A stretch of DNA of 64,000 bases from contig NZ_CP132334.1 of assembly GCF_030758415.1 (NCBI RefSeq), forward strand, positions 1,810,001 through 1,874,000, written 5' to 3'. The translations under genes and the position numbers were made by a program. This document shows, piece by piece, positions 37,661 to 46,204 of this stretch. This stretch comes from Parvularcula sp. IMCC14364 (GTDB lineage: Bacteria > Pseudomonadota > Alphaproteobacteria > Caulobacterales > Parvularculaceae). Under the pieces are notes generated by a model. That model searched no databases. It saw only the letters and a program-made list of their open reading frames with translations, and was not told the DNA's origin. Position 1 is the stretch's first letter. The number at the start of each line of letters is the position of its first letter.

Positions 37661-39088
37661 ATGGGTACTATTTTCAAATCACGACTGTTCTGGGGAGCGG
37701 CCACACTAGCTGCGATTGTTTTTGCCTATTTTACTCTGGCGTCCCCCTCACAGACAACGGCAAGCGAACCAGATTACATTACTGTGGCCCTCGACCGTGG
37801 CAGCATCAAACGCTCTGTTTCTACATCGGGCACTGTGCAGCCGCTGGTGCGTGTGGAAGTTGGCTCGCAGCTTTCAGGCCAGCTAATTGAGGTGCTGGCG
37901 GATTTCAATACAGAAGTCAGTCAGGGCGACCTGCTCGCCCGAATTGATCCCGACACGTTTCGATCCCGCGTGGAAGAAGCAGAAGCTCAACTGAAAATAT
38001 CCCGCGCCGGGCTGGCAGTTGCCAGAGCAAATCAGCGTCGCGCGCAAGCTAACCTCACTCAGAGACGCAGTGACCTTGCCCGGTTTGAGCCGTTGCTCGA
38101 ATTTGATGCAATCTCGGAAATCGAGGTTGACGCAGCGCAGGCACAGTTTGACGCAGCGGTCGCAGAGTATCAGTCAGCAGAGGCACAGGTTGATAACGCT
38201 CTTGCCCTGGTCTCACAGCGCGAAGCTTCCTTGCGACAGTCACAAGTTGATTTACAGCGTACAGATATACGCGCGCCCATCAACGGCGTGGTCATCCTGC
38301 GCAATGTGGACGTGGGACAAACGGTTGCTGCCAGCCTGCAGGCACCAGTTCTGTTCGAGATCGCTCAGGACTTGTCGAAAATTCAGATCGAAGCTGACGT
38401 GAATGAAGCTGATATTGGCTCCGTCAAGGAAGGTAACGATGTCACTTTTTCAGTCGATGCCTATCCTGACCGGGAGTTCACTGGTGTTGTGCGTCAGGTG
38501 CGGCTGGCACCAAAGGAAGAGTCCAATATTATTTCGTATACGGTAATTGTTAATGTAGACAATCCCCAGAAAATTCTTTACCCCGGCATGACCGCGAGTG
38601 TCGAGATTATTACCGGGCAGCGAGAGGATGTCCTGCGTGTTGCAAACAGTGTGCTGCGGTTCAAACCGGATAATGCCGAAGCGGCAGATACGCGCGGGCA
38701 GTCCGGCGCACGAGGCGGCGGCGACAGGATGGCAGAATTACAGGCGCAGTTAAATTTAACAGATCAACAGAGCAAGGAAATCAGCGACAGGATGCGCAGC
38801 CTTTTTGCAAACCGTGGTGAGGGCGGTGCCCCTGGCGGCGGTAACCCACGGGAGGCAATGGCCAAGATTTTCCGCTCTGTACTGGATGAAGATCAATGGG
38901 AAAACTATCAGGCTTTGCAAAATGAACGTCAACAATACACACGTGGCACGCTCTGGACACTTGATCCGTCTGGCAAGCCTGCCGCTGTGCCTGTTCGGCT
39001 TGGGATAGCAGATGCTACGCACACGGAAGTGGTGTCTGAAGATTTAGACGACGGCAGTGTTGTGATACAGCGTCAGGGACGCGGTTAA
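37661..39088 (+). CDS. MacA-type periplasmic adaptor with an LTxxQ-like insertion
   Basis: The 475-residue membrane-fusion protein has an N-terminal membrane anchor, then a lipoyl half (RVEVGSQLSGQLIEVLADFNTEVSQGDLLARIDP), an alpha-hairpin of about 100 residues, the second lipoyl half (TDIRAPINGVVILRNVDVGQTV) and beta-barrel. Near residues 345-430 there is an unusual Gly-rich helical insertion: LQAQLNLTDQQSKEISDRM and, later, VLDEDQWENYQALQNE, which resemble the LTxxQ motif of Spy/CpxP chaperones. The barrel then resumes (LWTLDPSGKPAAVPV). It works with the following ABC genes, starting 4 bp later. Confidence 0.9.
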   Translation: MGTIFKSRLFWGAATLAAIVFAYFTLASPSQTTASEPDYITVALDRGSIKRSVSTSGTVQPLVRVEVGSQLSGQLIEVLADFNTEVSQGDLLARIDPDTFRSRVEEAEAQLKISRAGLAVARANQRRAQANLTQRRSDLARFEPLLEFDAISEIEVDAAQAQFDAAVAEYQSAEAQVDNALALVSQREASLRQSQVDLQRTDIRAPINGVVILRNVDVGQTVAASLQAPVLFEIAQDLSKIQIEADVNEADIGSVKEGNDVTFSVDAYPDREFTGVVRQVRLAPKEESNIISYTVIVNVDNPQKILYPGMTASVEIITGQREDVLRVANSVLRFKPDNAEAADTRGQSGARGGGDRMAELQAQLNLTDQQSKEISDRMRSLFANRGEGGAPGGGNPREAMAKIFRSVLDEDQWENYQALQNERQQYTRGTLWTLDPSGKPAAVPVRLGIADATHTEVVSEDLDDGSVVIQRQGRG

Positions 39089-39092
39089 ACCG

Positions 39093-39791
39093 ATGCAGCC
39101 TGTCATTGAATGTGCCGCCCTGACGAAAATCTATGCCCTTGGTATGCAGGAAGTACGTGCCCTTGATGGAGTTGATTTCCATATAGCTCGAGGAGAGTTT
39201 GTCTCAATCATGGGGCCATCCGGCTCCGGCAAATCCACGCTGATGAACATGATTGGTGCACTTGATGTGCCAACGAGTGGGTCCCTGAAAATAGCCGGCG
39301 AAGATATTGCGCACATGACACCAGATGAACTGGCCGTATTGCGCAATCGGACGATCGGCTTTGTATTTCAGCAATTCAACCTGCTGCGACGTACCACCGC
39401 CCTCGACAACGCAAAACTGCCCCTGCTCTATCGAGCCGGCAGCAGCGACGATGATGCGCGCGAGAAAGCTGCCATCGCCCTGAAGCGTGTGGGATTGGGC
39501 GAGCGTATGGATCATCACCCTTCCCAGCTCTCAGGAGGCCAGCAGCAAAGAGTCGCGATTGCACGCGCGCTCGTCAACGATCCTGACCTCATTCTGGCTG
39601 ATGAACCTACCGGTGCGCTGGACAGTCAGACTTCAGAAGAAATCATGACACTCTTCGCCGAGCTCAATCAGCAGGGTGTTACAGTCATTATTGTCACACA
39701 CGAACAGGAAGTTGCCGATCAGACGCGGCGTATTCTGCGTTTGCGCGATGGCAAAATTGTCGCAGATGAGCGACGGGAGATTGCTGCATGA
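39093..39791 (+). CDS. ABC transporter ATP-binding protein (MacB type)
   Basis: The 232-residue ATPase has Walker [10 protein letters not shown] (residues 41-49), the signature LSGGQQQR, Walker [13 protein letters not shown] and H-loop VTHEQE. It energises the MacB-like permease encoded next, forming a tripartite exporter with the adaptor for macrolides, peptides or lipoproteins. Its stop overlaps the start of the permease as ATGA, so the pair is translationally coupled. In E. coli both parts are one protein; here they are split. Confidence 0.93.
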   Translation: MQPVIECAALTKIYALGMQEVRALDGVDFHIARGEFVSIMGPSGSGKSTLMNMIGALDVPTSGSLKIAGEDIAHMTPDELAVLRNRTIGFVFQQFNLLRRTTALDNAKLPLLYRAGSSDDDAREKAAIALKRVGLGERMDHHPSQLSGGQQQRVAIARALVNDPDLILADEPTGALDSQTSEEIMTLFAELNQQGVTVIIVTHEQEVADQTRRILRLRDGKIVADERREIAA

Positions 39792-41014
39792 GTTTTGGAA
39801 ACGCTTTTTTGACGGCGTTGCAGGCATTGCGCCTAAACGGTATGCGCAGCCTGCTGACTGCGCTTGGTATTATTATCGGCATTGCTTCGGTGATTGTCAT
39901 GGTCGCCATAGGAAACGGCGCGAGGCAATCCGTGGAGGAACAGATAGAACGCCTCGGCTCTTCAATGTTGACTGTATTCCCAAGCACCCGGTCAAGCCGG
40001 GGCCAGAGTACCGGCAGGTACATGCCCTTCTCCGAGCGCATCATGAACAGCGTTGCGGAACAGTTGCCCGATGTTGTGGGTGTGACGGGCGATATTTCCT
40101 CACAAGTCACGCTTGTGAGTGCCGACACGGACTGGGCAACAACGGCACGCGGTGTCAACGCAACCTATCCACTGGTCCGGAATCACGACGTTGCGGATGG
40201 TGACTTTTTTACACCAGAGGATGTCGCTTCCGGCAAACGATATGCCGTGATCGGCTCAACGATACAGCGGGAAGTGTTTGGAGAAATTTCTGCTGTTGGA
40301 GCATCCATCAGGATCAACAACGTGCCTTTCGAGGTGATCGGCGTGATGGAAGCAACAGGCGAGTCCTTTCGTGGTCGTGACTCGGACGATGTTATACTTG
40401 CGCCATTGAAGACTGTGCGTGACAGGCTTGCCGGCAACTGGCGACCAGTGCCGGACCGCATCGACAGCATGTACATCCTTTTCCGGAAAGACGCGGATAT
40501 CGAGATAGCACAGTCTGATCTCGAAGAAGTTCTTAGGTACGAACGAGAGATCAAACCAGGCCAGAGCGACAACTTCCGCGTCTTGAGTTTTGCAAGTTTC
40601 GTTCAGGCACGTAACGAAACATCGCAGACTTTCAGCTATCTTCTGGCAGCAGCGGCCGGCATTTCCCTGATCGTCGGCGGGATCGGCATCATGAATATCA
40701 TGCTGGTGTCAGTGACAGAACGCACAAGAGAAATTGGGTTGCGTATGGCGATCGGTGCCAGACGCGGCGATATCATGACGCAGTTTCTGATTGAAGCGGT
40801 AGTTCTGTGTACAATCGGGGGAATTATCGGGCTCGCATTGGGGCTGGGCGGTGCCTGGGCTGTCACGAGCATGGCAGACTGGGAAGTGCTCATCGAGCCA
40901 TCATTAGTTGTGATTGCTATCGCCACATCTCTAACTGTTGGGGTCGTTTTCGGGTTCTTCCCTGCCCGACAGGCAGCGCAATTAAACCCGATTGAAGCGC
41001 TGAGATATGAATAG
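39788..41014 (+). CDS. ABC transporter permease (MacB/FtsX type)
   Basis: The 408-residue permease has an N-terminal helix (SLLTALGIIIGIASVIVMVAIG), a large periplasmic MacB domain of about 220 residues, and three C-terminal helices. The family motif SVTERTREIGLRMAIGARRGDIMTQFLIEA marks the coupling helix, and PARQAAQLNPIEALRYE is the conserved end. Together with the adaptor and ATPase it forms a mechanotransmission exporter. No TolC-like gene is adjacent. Confidence 0.93.
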   Translation: MSFGNAFLTALQALRLNGMRSLLTALGIIIGIASVIVMVAIGNGARQSVEEQIERLGSSMLTVFPSTRSSRGQSTGRYMPFSERIMNSVAEQLPDVVGVTGDISSQVTLVSADTDWATTARGVNATYPLVRNHDVADGDFFTPEDVASGKRYAVIGSTIQREVFGEISAVGASIRINNVPFEVIGVMEATGESFRGRDSDDVILAPLKTVRDRLAGNWRPVPDRIDSMYILFRKDADIEIAQSDLEEVLRYEREIKPGQSDNFRVLSFASFVQARNETSQTFSYLLAAAAGISLIVGGIGIMNIMLVSVTERTREIGLRMAIGARRGDIMTQFLIEAVVLCTIGGIIGLALGLGGAWAVTSMADWEVLIEPSLVVIAIATSLTVGVVFGFFPARQAAQLNPIEALRYE

Positions 41015-41051
41015 CGCTTCAATCTGCTGACACTGGATTTTAAGCGTCAGC

Positions 41052-41504
41052 TTATACTTTTTCAACGGCTGCTGTCATTACTGCGATAATATCAACTTCA
41101 GTCATGGACTTGTTGATCTCGCTGAGGATCTCGCCCGAATCCGCATCGACTAGAAGCAAAAGGCCTGTTTTGACTTCATCTGCAAAACGAGACCGCACCG
41201 TATTCCCGATCCCCGCGGCATCTGCCTGCAGAAAAAGAACCTCTGCGTCTCTGGCCGTGTAATCAAGCCGGGTGAACTCTATGCCATCAATGGCGTTCAT
41301 ATTCCGTACGGATTGTATTTTAGGATCCAGAACCTTACAGCTGCCGCACCAGTCGGCATACATCAGGACAGCGATAACCTTTGCATCCTCTTGGCCAGCG
41401 GAGCTGCTGGCTGGCTCTGCGGAAGCGGTTTTCGTTGTATCAGCCGTCTCACCGGAACAGGCGGCAAGGAATGATAAGGCAATAATAGCGACAGCATGGC
41501 GCAT
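41052..41504 (-). CDS. Thioredoxin-fold lipoprotein
   Basis: The 150-residue protein has a lipoprotein signal ending FLAAC (Cys16) and a thioredoxin-like domain. The active-site motif is WCGSC (Cys53 and Cys56) in MYADWCGSCKVLDPK, a Trx arrangement with Ser in the second variable position. It probably reduces or forms disulfides in the periplasm; the partner is unknown. The start has CAGGAGACTT. It converges on the MacB permease gene. Confidence 0.85.
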   Translation of the reverse strand: MRHAVAIIALSFLAACSGETADTTKTASAEPASSSAGQEDAKVIAVLMYADWCGSCKVLDPKIQSVRNMNAIDGIEFTRLDYTARDAEVLFLQADAAGIGNTVRSRFADEVKTGLLLLVDADSGEILSEINKSMTEVDIIAVMTAAVEKV

Positions 41505-41604
41505 GATAAGTCTCCTGATGACAGGTCAGAAAGCTATCACAGATTACGAAACAGCAGCCTCACGAGGCCGTGAGACTGTGATATCGCCGCCACAATGTCT
41601 TTCA

Positions 41605-42153
41605 TCAGATTTCAGAGCCGGAGAGCGATTCGCGCAATTCAGCCGCCTGCCGACGCGCGTGCGCATAATGGGGATTCCATTTCAGAGCTTCCTGATAAAG
41701 ATCAAACGCAGCGCGATCTTCGCCATTCGCCTTCAAAATATCAGCGAGGTCAGTCGTGGCAATAAAGTGCCTCGGCTCAAGCTCCAGCGCTTTCCTGTAG
41801 CCGTCATACGCCAGCTCATATTGTTCGAGATTGAGATAAACCGTGGCTTGCAAAACCCATCCTTGAGCAAAATTCGGCGCAAGACCCGTAACATGGGAGG
41901 TCAACTCACGCGCCACATCCATGTCATTAGCCATGGCAGCTTCATAAGCGCGGCTATAAAGAAGTGTCACCGTGGGGCTTGGTGCTGTCGACCAGATTTC
42001 CAGGATTCGCTGGCTAGTCTCCTCGGCATCAAGGGCTGTTCCATCCCTCAACTCCTGAAACAGAGCATCGAGACCAGGATCATTCTGATCTGCAAACGCC
42101 GTGGGCGCGAGAAACAGGGAAATGAGGGCAGTTATAAGCAGAAAAAAACGCAT
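41605..42153 (-). CDS. Exported TPR-repeat protein
   Basis: The 182-residue protein has a signal peptide (FLLITALISLFLAPTAFA). Helical TPR repeats follow, best seen in ARELTSHVTGLAPNFAQGWVLQATVYLNLEQYELAYDGYRKALELEPRHF and the next AAFDLYQEALKWNPHYAHARRQAAEL. TPR domains bind proteins. The location is periplasmic and the partner is unknown. Confidence 0.85.
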   Translation of the reverse strand: MRFFLLITALISLFLAPTAFADQNDPGLDALFQELRDGTALDAEETSQRILEIWSTAPSPTVTLLYSRAYEAAMANDMDVARELTSHVTGLAPNFAQGWVLQATVYLNLEQYELAYDGYRKALELEPRHFIATTDLADILKANGEDRAAFDLYQEALKWNPHYAHARRQAAELRESLSGSEI

Positions 42154-42231
42154 ATATCCTCTCTAAAGATACATGCGTCTGTTTTCAAATAGCGATTGCG
42201 TCATGATAAACGCAAAATCGGCTTCACGTAA

Positions 42232-42357
42232 TTAGCCCTGGCGCGCCTTGAAGCGTCGTTGCGTCTTGTTAATGACGTAGACACGGCCTTTACGGCGCAC
42301 AACACGACAATCGCGGTGACGGCTTTTGAGTGATTTGAGTGAACTTTTGACTTTCAT
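42232..42357 (-). CDS. rpmJ: 50S ribosomal protein L36
   Basis: This 41-residue protein is L36 of the alternative, zinc-free type: it starts [17 protein letters not shown], continues [14 protein letters not shown] and ends RFKARQG. Only one of the four zinc Cys remains, typical of proteobacterial C-minus paralogues. The reading frame is shorter than most annotation cut-offs. It reads away from the transglycosylase gene. Confidence 0.95.
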   Translation of the reverse strand: MKVKSSLKSLKSRHRDCRVVRRKGRVYVINKTQRRFKARQG

Positions 42358-42543
42358 CGACTTCTTGCCTCATTCAATTCTGACGTGCCTTTACCGGCAA
42401 CAGAGCGCGAGGAACTACAGAGTGATGCAGGCCATGTCAAGGGAAATACCCGCATCACCTTGCGGGCTTGTTACTGGACGGCCCTAGCGCATCGACTTAA
42501 CGTAAGAGTGAAAATAGAGCCCTACGAAACAGGTGATGTTCCC

Positions 42544-43743
42544 ATGCCAAAATCAGTCATCCCAGCCCTACTGGCCTGCAGTCTTTTCGCGTCGCAACCC
42601 GCAACGGCACAGGAATTTGAAAGCTGGATAGAGAGTTTCAAGGAAGAAGCCGTCGCCAAGGGCATCTCTGCCGAGACATATGATCGAGAAATGCAATCCG
42701 TAATACCCGTGCAACGGGTTCTGGAGTTGAACGACAGCCAGCCGGAATTTGTAAAAGGCGTGTGGGAATATCTCGACACCGCCGTATCGGACTCGCGTAT
42801 CAGCAATGGGTTGAACAATGCTGCTGCAAACAGCGCCCTTCTGGACCGCATTGAAGAAGCCTATGGCGTCGACAAGGAAATCATTGTGGCGATCTGGGGA
42901 CTGGAGTCCTCTTATGGCGCGATCATGGGCGACTATGATGTGCTCTCAGCGCTCGCAACACTTGGCTATGAAGGCCGCCGCACCAGTTTTGGCCGCAGCC
43001 AGTTGATTGGTGCCCTGAAAATTCTTGACCGTGAATATGCCAACCGCAGTCAACTGAAAGGGTCTTGGGCAGGTGCCATGGGACAAACACAGTTCATCCC
43101 CACGACGTATCTAGAAAGTGCCGTCGATTATGATGGCGACGGTCGCCGCGATCTCTGGTCAAATCTTGGTGACGTGTTTGCCTCTACGGCCAATTATCTC
43201 TCAAGATCAGGGTATGTAGCTAATGAACCCTGGGGTTTTGAAGTCACCCTGCCAGAAGGATTTGACTATGCTCTCGCAGACAGATCCAACCGACAAATGG
43301 TTGCAACCTGGGCGAGCCTGGGCATCAACCGGGCAGATGGTGTGCCCCTGACAGATGACATTGACCTGAATGCGACAGGATACCTGATTATCCCGGCGGG
43401 CGCACAAGGCCCTGCCTTTCTCGTTTTCAATAATTTTCGTGCAATACTGCGATATAACAATTCGACAAGCTACGCGCTGGGGATTGGCCTTTTAAGCGAT
43501 CATATTGCCGGAAATGCCGAGCCTATTGTTCAGTCCTGGCCGCGCGGCGACAGACCGCTTTCCCTCAGTGAGCGCAAATCCTTGCAGGAAGCACTGGCGC
43601 AGCGAGGCTATAATCCGGGCCCCGTGGATGGCATCATCGGCGCAGGCACAAAATCAGCCCTTCGTAAATGGCAACGTGACCAGGGACTGCCTGCCGACGG
43701 CTATGCATCATCAACACTCCTGACCAGATTGTTGCAATCCTGA
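42544..43743 (+). CDS. Lytic murein transglycosylase (MltB family) with peptidoglycan-binding domain
   Basis: The 399-residue protein has a signal peptide (KSVIPALLACSLFASQPATA). The catalytic domain carries IWGLESSYGAIMGDYDVLSALATLGYEGRR, with Glu121 the single acid that cleaves the MurNAc-GlcNAc bond. GAMGQTQFIPTTYL and YDGDGRRDLW follow. The last 60 residues (LQEALAQRGYNPGPVDGIIGAGTKSALRKWQ) are a PG_binding_1 domain. The frame is open upstream, but ATG 42544 fits the signal peptide and has AGGTGA before it. The next gene follows directly after its stop. Confidence 0.93.
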   Translation: MPKSVIPALLACSLFASQPATAQEFESWIESFKEEAVAKGISAETYDREMQSVIPVQRVLELNDSQPEFVKGVWEYLDTAVSDSRISNGLNNAAANSALLDRIEEAYGVDKEIIVAIWGLESSYGAIMGDYDVLSALATLGYEGRRTSFGRSQLIGALKILDREYANRSQLKGSWAGAMGQTQFIPTTYLESAVDYDGDGRRDLWSNLGDVFASTANYLSRSGYVANEPWGFEVTLPEGFDYALADRSNRQMVATWASLGINRADGVPLTDDIDLNATGYLIIPAGAQGPAFLVFNNFRAILRYNNSTSYALGIGLLSDHIAGNAEPIVQSWPRGDRPLSLSERKSLQEALAQRGYNPGPVDGIIGAGTKSALRKWQRDQGLPADGYASSTLLTRLLQS

Positions 43744-45732
43744 GTGTCGAACAAGCTTGAGACGGCCATACTGTCCTGGCAGGACAGTGGCATTCTGCGG
43801 TCTGATCAATTTAATGACATATATTTTTCCGACATGGACGGGCTGGCGGAAACACAGCACGTTTTTATTGCAGGCAACAATATCCCTGAGCGCTTCCGTG
43901 AACTGACCACGGCGACGCCTGATCATGTGTTCACAGTTGGTGAACTCGGGTTTGGCACAGGGCTGAATATACTTGCCCTGTGGCAGGCCTGGCACCAGCG
44001 TGGCCACAATCGAGGGCACCTTCATGCCTTCTCGATTGAAGGTTTCCCCCTGGATCATACAGCCTTCAGCCTTGCTCAATCGCGCATTCACGCGCGCTGG
44101 CCTGCGCTTGCGCCCCCCGGAGCACTTCTGGAGCAACAATACCCGCCCCTCACTCCGGGGGTTCATTCTGTCCGCCTGGGAGAAAACTTCACGCTGACGC
44201 TTGCTCTGGGTCAGGCGGAGCATTGTCTTGAAAACGCATACCTCAAAGCTGATGCATGGTTTCTGGACGGATTTTCTCCTGCCCAAAACCCTGACATGTG
44301 GTCTGAAAAGGTAATGGCGCATATAGCGCGATTGTCAAAACCGGATGCAACGGTTGCCACATTCACGGTTGCGGGCGCCGTTCGCCGTCATCTTATTGCC
44401 GCAGGTTTTTCAGTAGAAAAAACGCCCGGCTTTGGTCGAAAAAGGGAAATGTTGAAGGGTACTTTTATGAAGTCCTCTACCAACACTCCCAAGGAGAATT
44501 CTCCAGAACGGCCGTGGTTGTCTTACGAAAATCTATCGCGCAAGTCAGGCAGGCGTGTACTGATTGTCGGGGCAGGCATCGCTGGCGCTGCTGCTGCCTG
44601 GCACCTGAAGCGCGCTGGTTTCGACGTGACCGTGGTGGATGAAACCGGACCTGCCTCTGGCGCTTCCGGGAACCCGGCAGGACTCGTTTTGCCCCGACTT
44701 GATCTCGGCGAGACCCCTGCCGCACGATTTTATCGTGATGCCTGGCTGTACACAGTAAGGCTGATGGCATCGCTCGATCATGACAACTCTATACTCCTGG
44801 CGGAAGGAGGAATTATCGCTTCCACAGGGGACGAAGATGACTTGCGCCATAAGAAACTGATTAAGGACGATCTTCTTCCAAAAGAGATGTTGGGTAGCCT
44901 CCACACGGATGATTTGCGTGACTTGACAGGTATCAAGACACTAAGCTTCGGCGGGAAATATCACCTCCATCTCACCAAAGGCGGCACGATAAATCCGACC
45001 GCCTTCACGAAAGCACTATTTGATGAAATACCCGTGCTTGCTGGCAAAGCCGTTCACTACAAAACATCCCCGGACACGACAGAGTTGCTTGTAGACCTTC
45101 TTGAGGCGGACAGTATCCGCACTCTGCGAACGGACTACATGGTTATCGCCACAGCGGCTGCATCCAGCAACGATCTGGACCGTCCTCATATTACGAAATC
45201 CCTTGGGCAGATTGATGTTTTTGATGCCGCCCCCCCCATGCTTGCCACATCATTTGGGCATTATGTCGCACCTCTGGGCAACAGGACAGTGACCGGTGCG
45301 ACATATGAGAATGTCACGCCAGAGACGGACATCACGCCTATGCAACAGCGAATGAACCAAAATCTGGAAGCCCTGACAGAGGTTTTTGACAGCACTATCA
45401 GCGCTGAAAAGCACTGTGAAAGCCGCACGGCAATTCGCGCGGTCACACCGGATCGACATCCTATCGTCGGTGCTCTTCCAGACTGGCGTTATGCCGCTCA
45501 GAGCTATGACGGTCTGAAGCAGGGCAAGCGGCAGGCTTACCCAACAATGAAATATCACTCTGGCGTATTCATCCTGAGCGGACTTGGCTCACGTGGCCTC
45601 ACAACCGCCCCCTATTGCGGGGCCATGATAGCTTCCCTGATAAGCAGCAGCCCCTCCCCTGCGCCTACAGACCAGATGGAACTGCTGCATCCTGCGCGGT
45701 TTTTGATACGCGATCTGAAACGAGGCAAATAA
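43744..45732 (+). CDS. mnmC: Bifunctional tRNA 5-methylaminomethyl-2-thiouridine biosynthesis protein
   Basis: The 662-residue fusion matches MnmC. The N-terminal methyltransferase has the SAM site VGELGFGTGLNILALW and DAWFLDGFSPAQNPDMW. The C-terminal FAD oxidoreductase begins at about residue 275 with RVLIVGAGIAGAAAAWHLKRAGFDVTVVDE. The protein completes mnm5s2U at tRNA position 34. The start is a GTG that begins right after the transglycosylase stop (TGAGTG), so the two are tightly coupled. Length is the usual one for the fusion. Confidence 0.93.
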   Translation: MSNKLETAILSWQDSGILRSDQFNDIYFSDMDGLAETQHVFIAGNNIPERFRELTTATPDHVFTVGELGFGTGLNILALWQAWHQRGHNRGHLHAFSIEGFPLDHTAFSLAQSRIHARWPALAPPGALLEQQYPPLTPGVHSVRLGENFTLTLALGQAEHCLENAYLKADAWFLDGFSPAQNPDMWSEKVMAHIARLSKPDATVATFTVAGAVRRHLIAAGFSVEKTPGFGRKREMLKGTFMKSSTNTPKENSPERPWLSYENLSRKSGRRVLIVGAGIAGAAAAWHLKRAGFDVTVVDETGPASGASGNPAGLVLPRLDLGETPAARFYRDAWLYTVRLMASLDHDNSILLAEGGIIASTGDEDDLRHKKLIKDDLLPKEMLGSLHTDDLRDLTGIKTLSFGGKYHLHLTKGGTINPTAFTKALFDEIPVLAGKAVHYKTSPDTTELLVDLLEADSIRTLRTDYMVIATAAASSNDLDRPHITKSLGQIDVFDAAPPMLATSFGHYVAPLGNRTVTGATYENVTPETDITPMQQRMNQNLEALTEVFDSTISAEKHCESRTAIRAVTPDRHPIVGALPDWRYAAQSYDGLKQGKRQAYPTMKYHSGVFILSGLGSRGLTTAPYCGAMIASLISSSPSPAPTDQMELLHPARFLIRDLKRGK

Positions 45733-45815
45733 AAAGGGCTTCAGCGGGGGCCAGTCATTATAACCAGCCCCCTGATCCTATCAGCGGGGGGAGAAAGAGC
45801 TGACAGGACTTTCCT
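45727..45815 (-). ncRNA. Candidate small RNA 2 with C-rich loop hairpin and terminator
   Basis: On the minus strand an 8-bp stem (45799-45806 with 45778-45785, one G-T pair) encloses the loop TCTTTCTCCCCCC. A second hairpin with 10-base arms (45763-45772 with 45746-45755) follows, then AGCCCTTTTTATTT, which fits a Rho-independent terminator. The C-rich loop is complementary to Shine-Dalgarno sites. No separate promoter is obvious, so it may be read through and processed from the upstream RNA. The 5' end is not known. Confidence 0.5.
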
Positions 45816-45830
45816 GAAACAAGGCTGAAG

Positions 45831-46067
45831 CAAAAAATATGAGGACGTTGCCGATACGCAGGCAACGTCCTCTTCATTCGTCGGCCATCAGGGGGAGAGA
45901 GAGAACCGACGAAAAAACCTTTTATTTCCCTGCTACGCGGCAGGACCCGGCAAATACGCCACCAGGTCCCGCAGCTGTTGCCACCCACGCTACACTACAC
46001 TACCCAATGCATGAGGCGGTCCGTATCGCTTACTGACTGATTGATACGGCATTCTTTAACTGCTACT
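45831..46067 (-). ncRNA. Candidate small RNA 1 with C-rich loop hairpin and strong terminator
   Basis: The predicted transcript is about 237 bases. From its 5' end the minus strand shows a 7-bp stem (46043-46049 with 46021-46027), a GC-rich hairpin (about 45943-45969) and an 8-bp stem TTCGTCGG/CCGACGAA (45906-45913 with 45877-45884). That stem has a 21-base loop containing CTCTCTCTCCCCC. It ends with a perfect 12-bp terminator stem (45861-45872 with 45841-45852) followed by ATATTTTTTGC. The promoter at 46102-46074 is TTGACG, 17 bp, TATATA. The C-rich loop resembles the anti-Shine-Dalgarno loops of the alphaproteobacterial 'cuckoo'/alpha-r14 RNAs. Confidence 0.6.
45841..45872 (-). terminator. 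Rho-independent terminator on the minus strand
   Basis: The 12-bp arms GAGGACGTTGCC and GGCAACGTCCTC are perfect, with an 8-base loop. On the minus strand six T residues follow almost at once; on the plus strand there is no T-run. No protein gene on the minus strand reads into it, which is why a small RNA is proposed upstream of it. Confidence 0.75.
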
Positions 46068-46123
46068 AGCACTTATATATTTTATAACATCTTATTCGTC
46101 AACATTTATAATTGCTACCGGCA
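46061..46123. promoter_or_regulatory. Divergent promoters with paired palindromes between sRNA locus and marR
   Basis: Minus strand: TTGACG (46102-46097), 17 bp, TATATA (46079-46074). Plus strand: ATAACA (46084-46089), 17 bp, TATAAT (46107-46112). The two promoters overlap. Immediately downstream of each -10 lies a related palindrome: TGCTACTAGCA (46061-46071, perfect) on the sRNA side and TGCTACCGGCA (46113-46123, imperfect) on the marR side. MarR proteins usually repress divergent promoters through such sites. Confidence 0.5.
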
Positions 46124-46204
46124 TTGTTTTTTTGTAACATTGACGGTGGAGAGAGAAAGGGATGGCTTGCGCCAGACGCACGGTATCCGAAAGGAACAAA
46201 GATA

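Noticed and set aside
45758-45988. 76-codon minus-strand frame over the sRNA region
   Set aside because: It crosses both terminator hairpins, and its residue make-up (many Arg, Ser, Cys, Trp) looks like translated structured RNA rather than a protein.
45831-46067. 6S, 4.5S or RNase P RNA as identity of the minus-strand RNA
   Set aside because: The conserved SRP loop, RNase P core and the long 6S central bubble could not be found; the C-rich loop fits a regulatory sRNA better.
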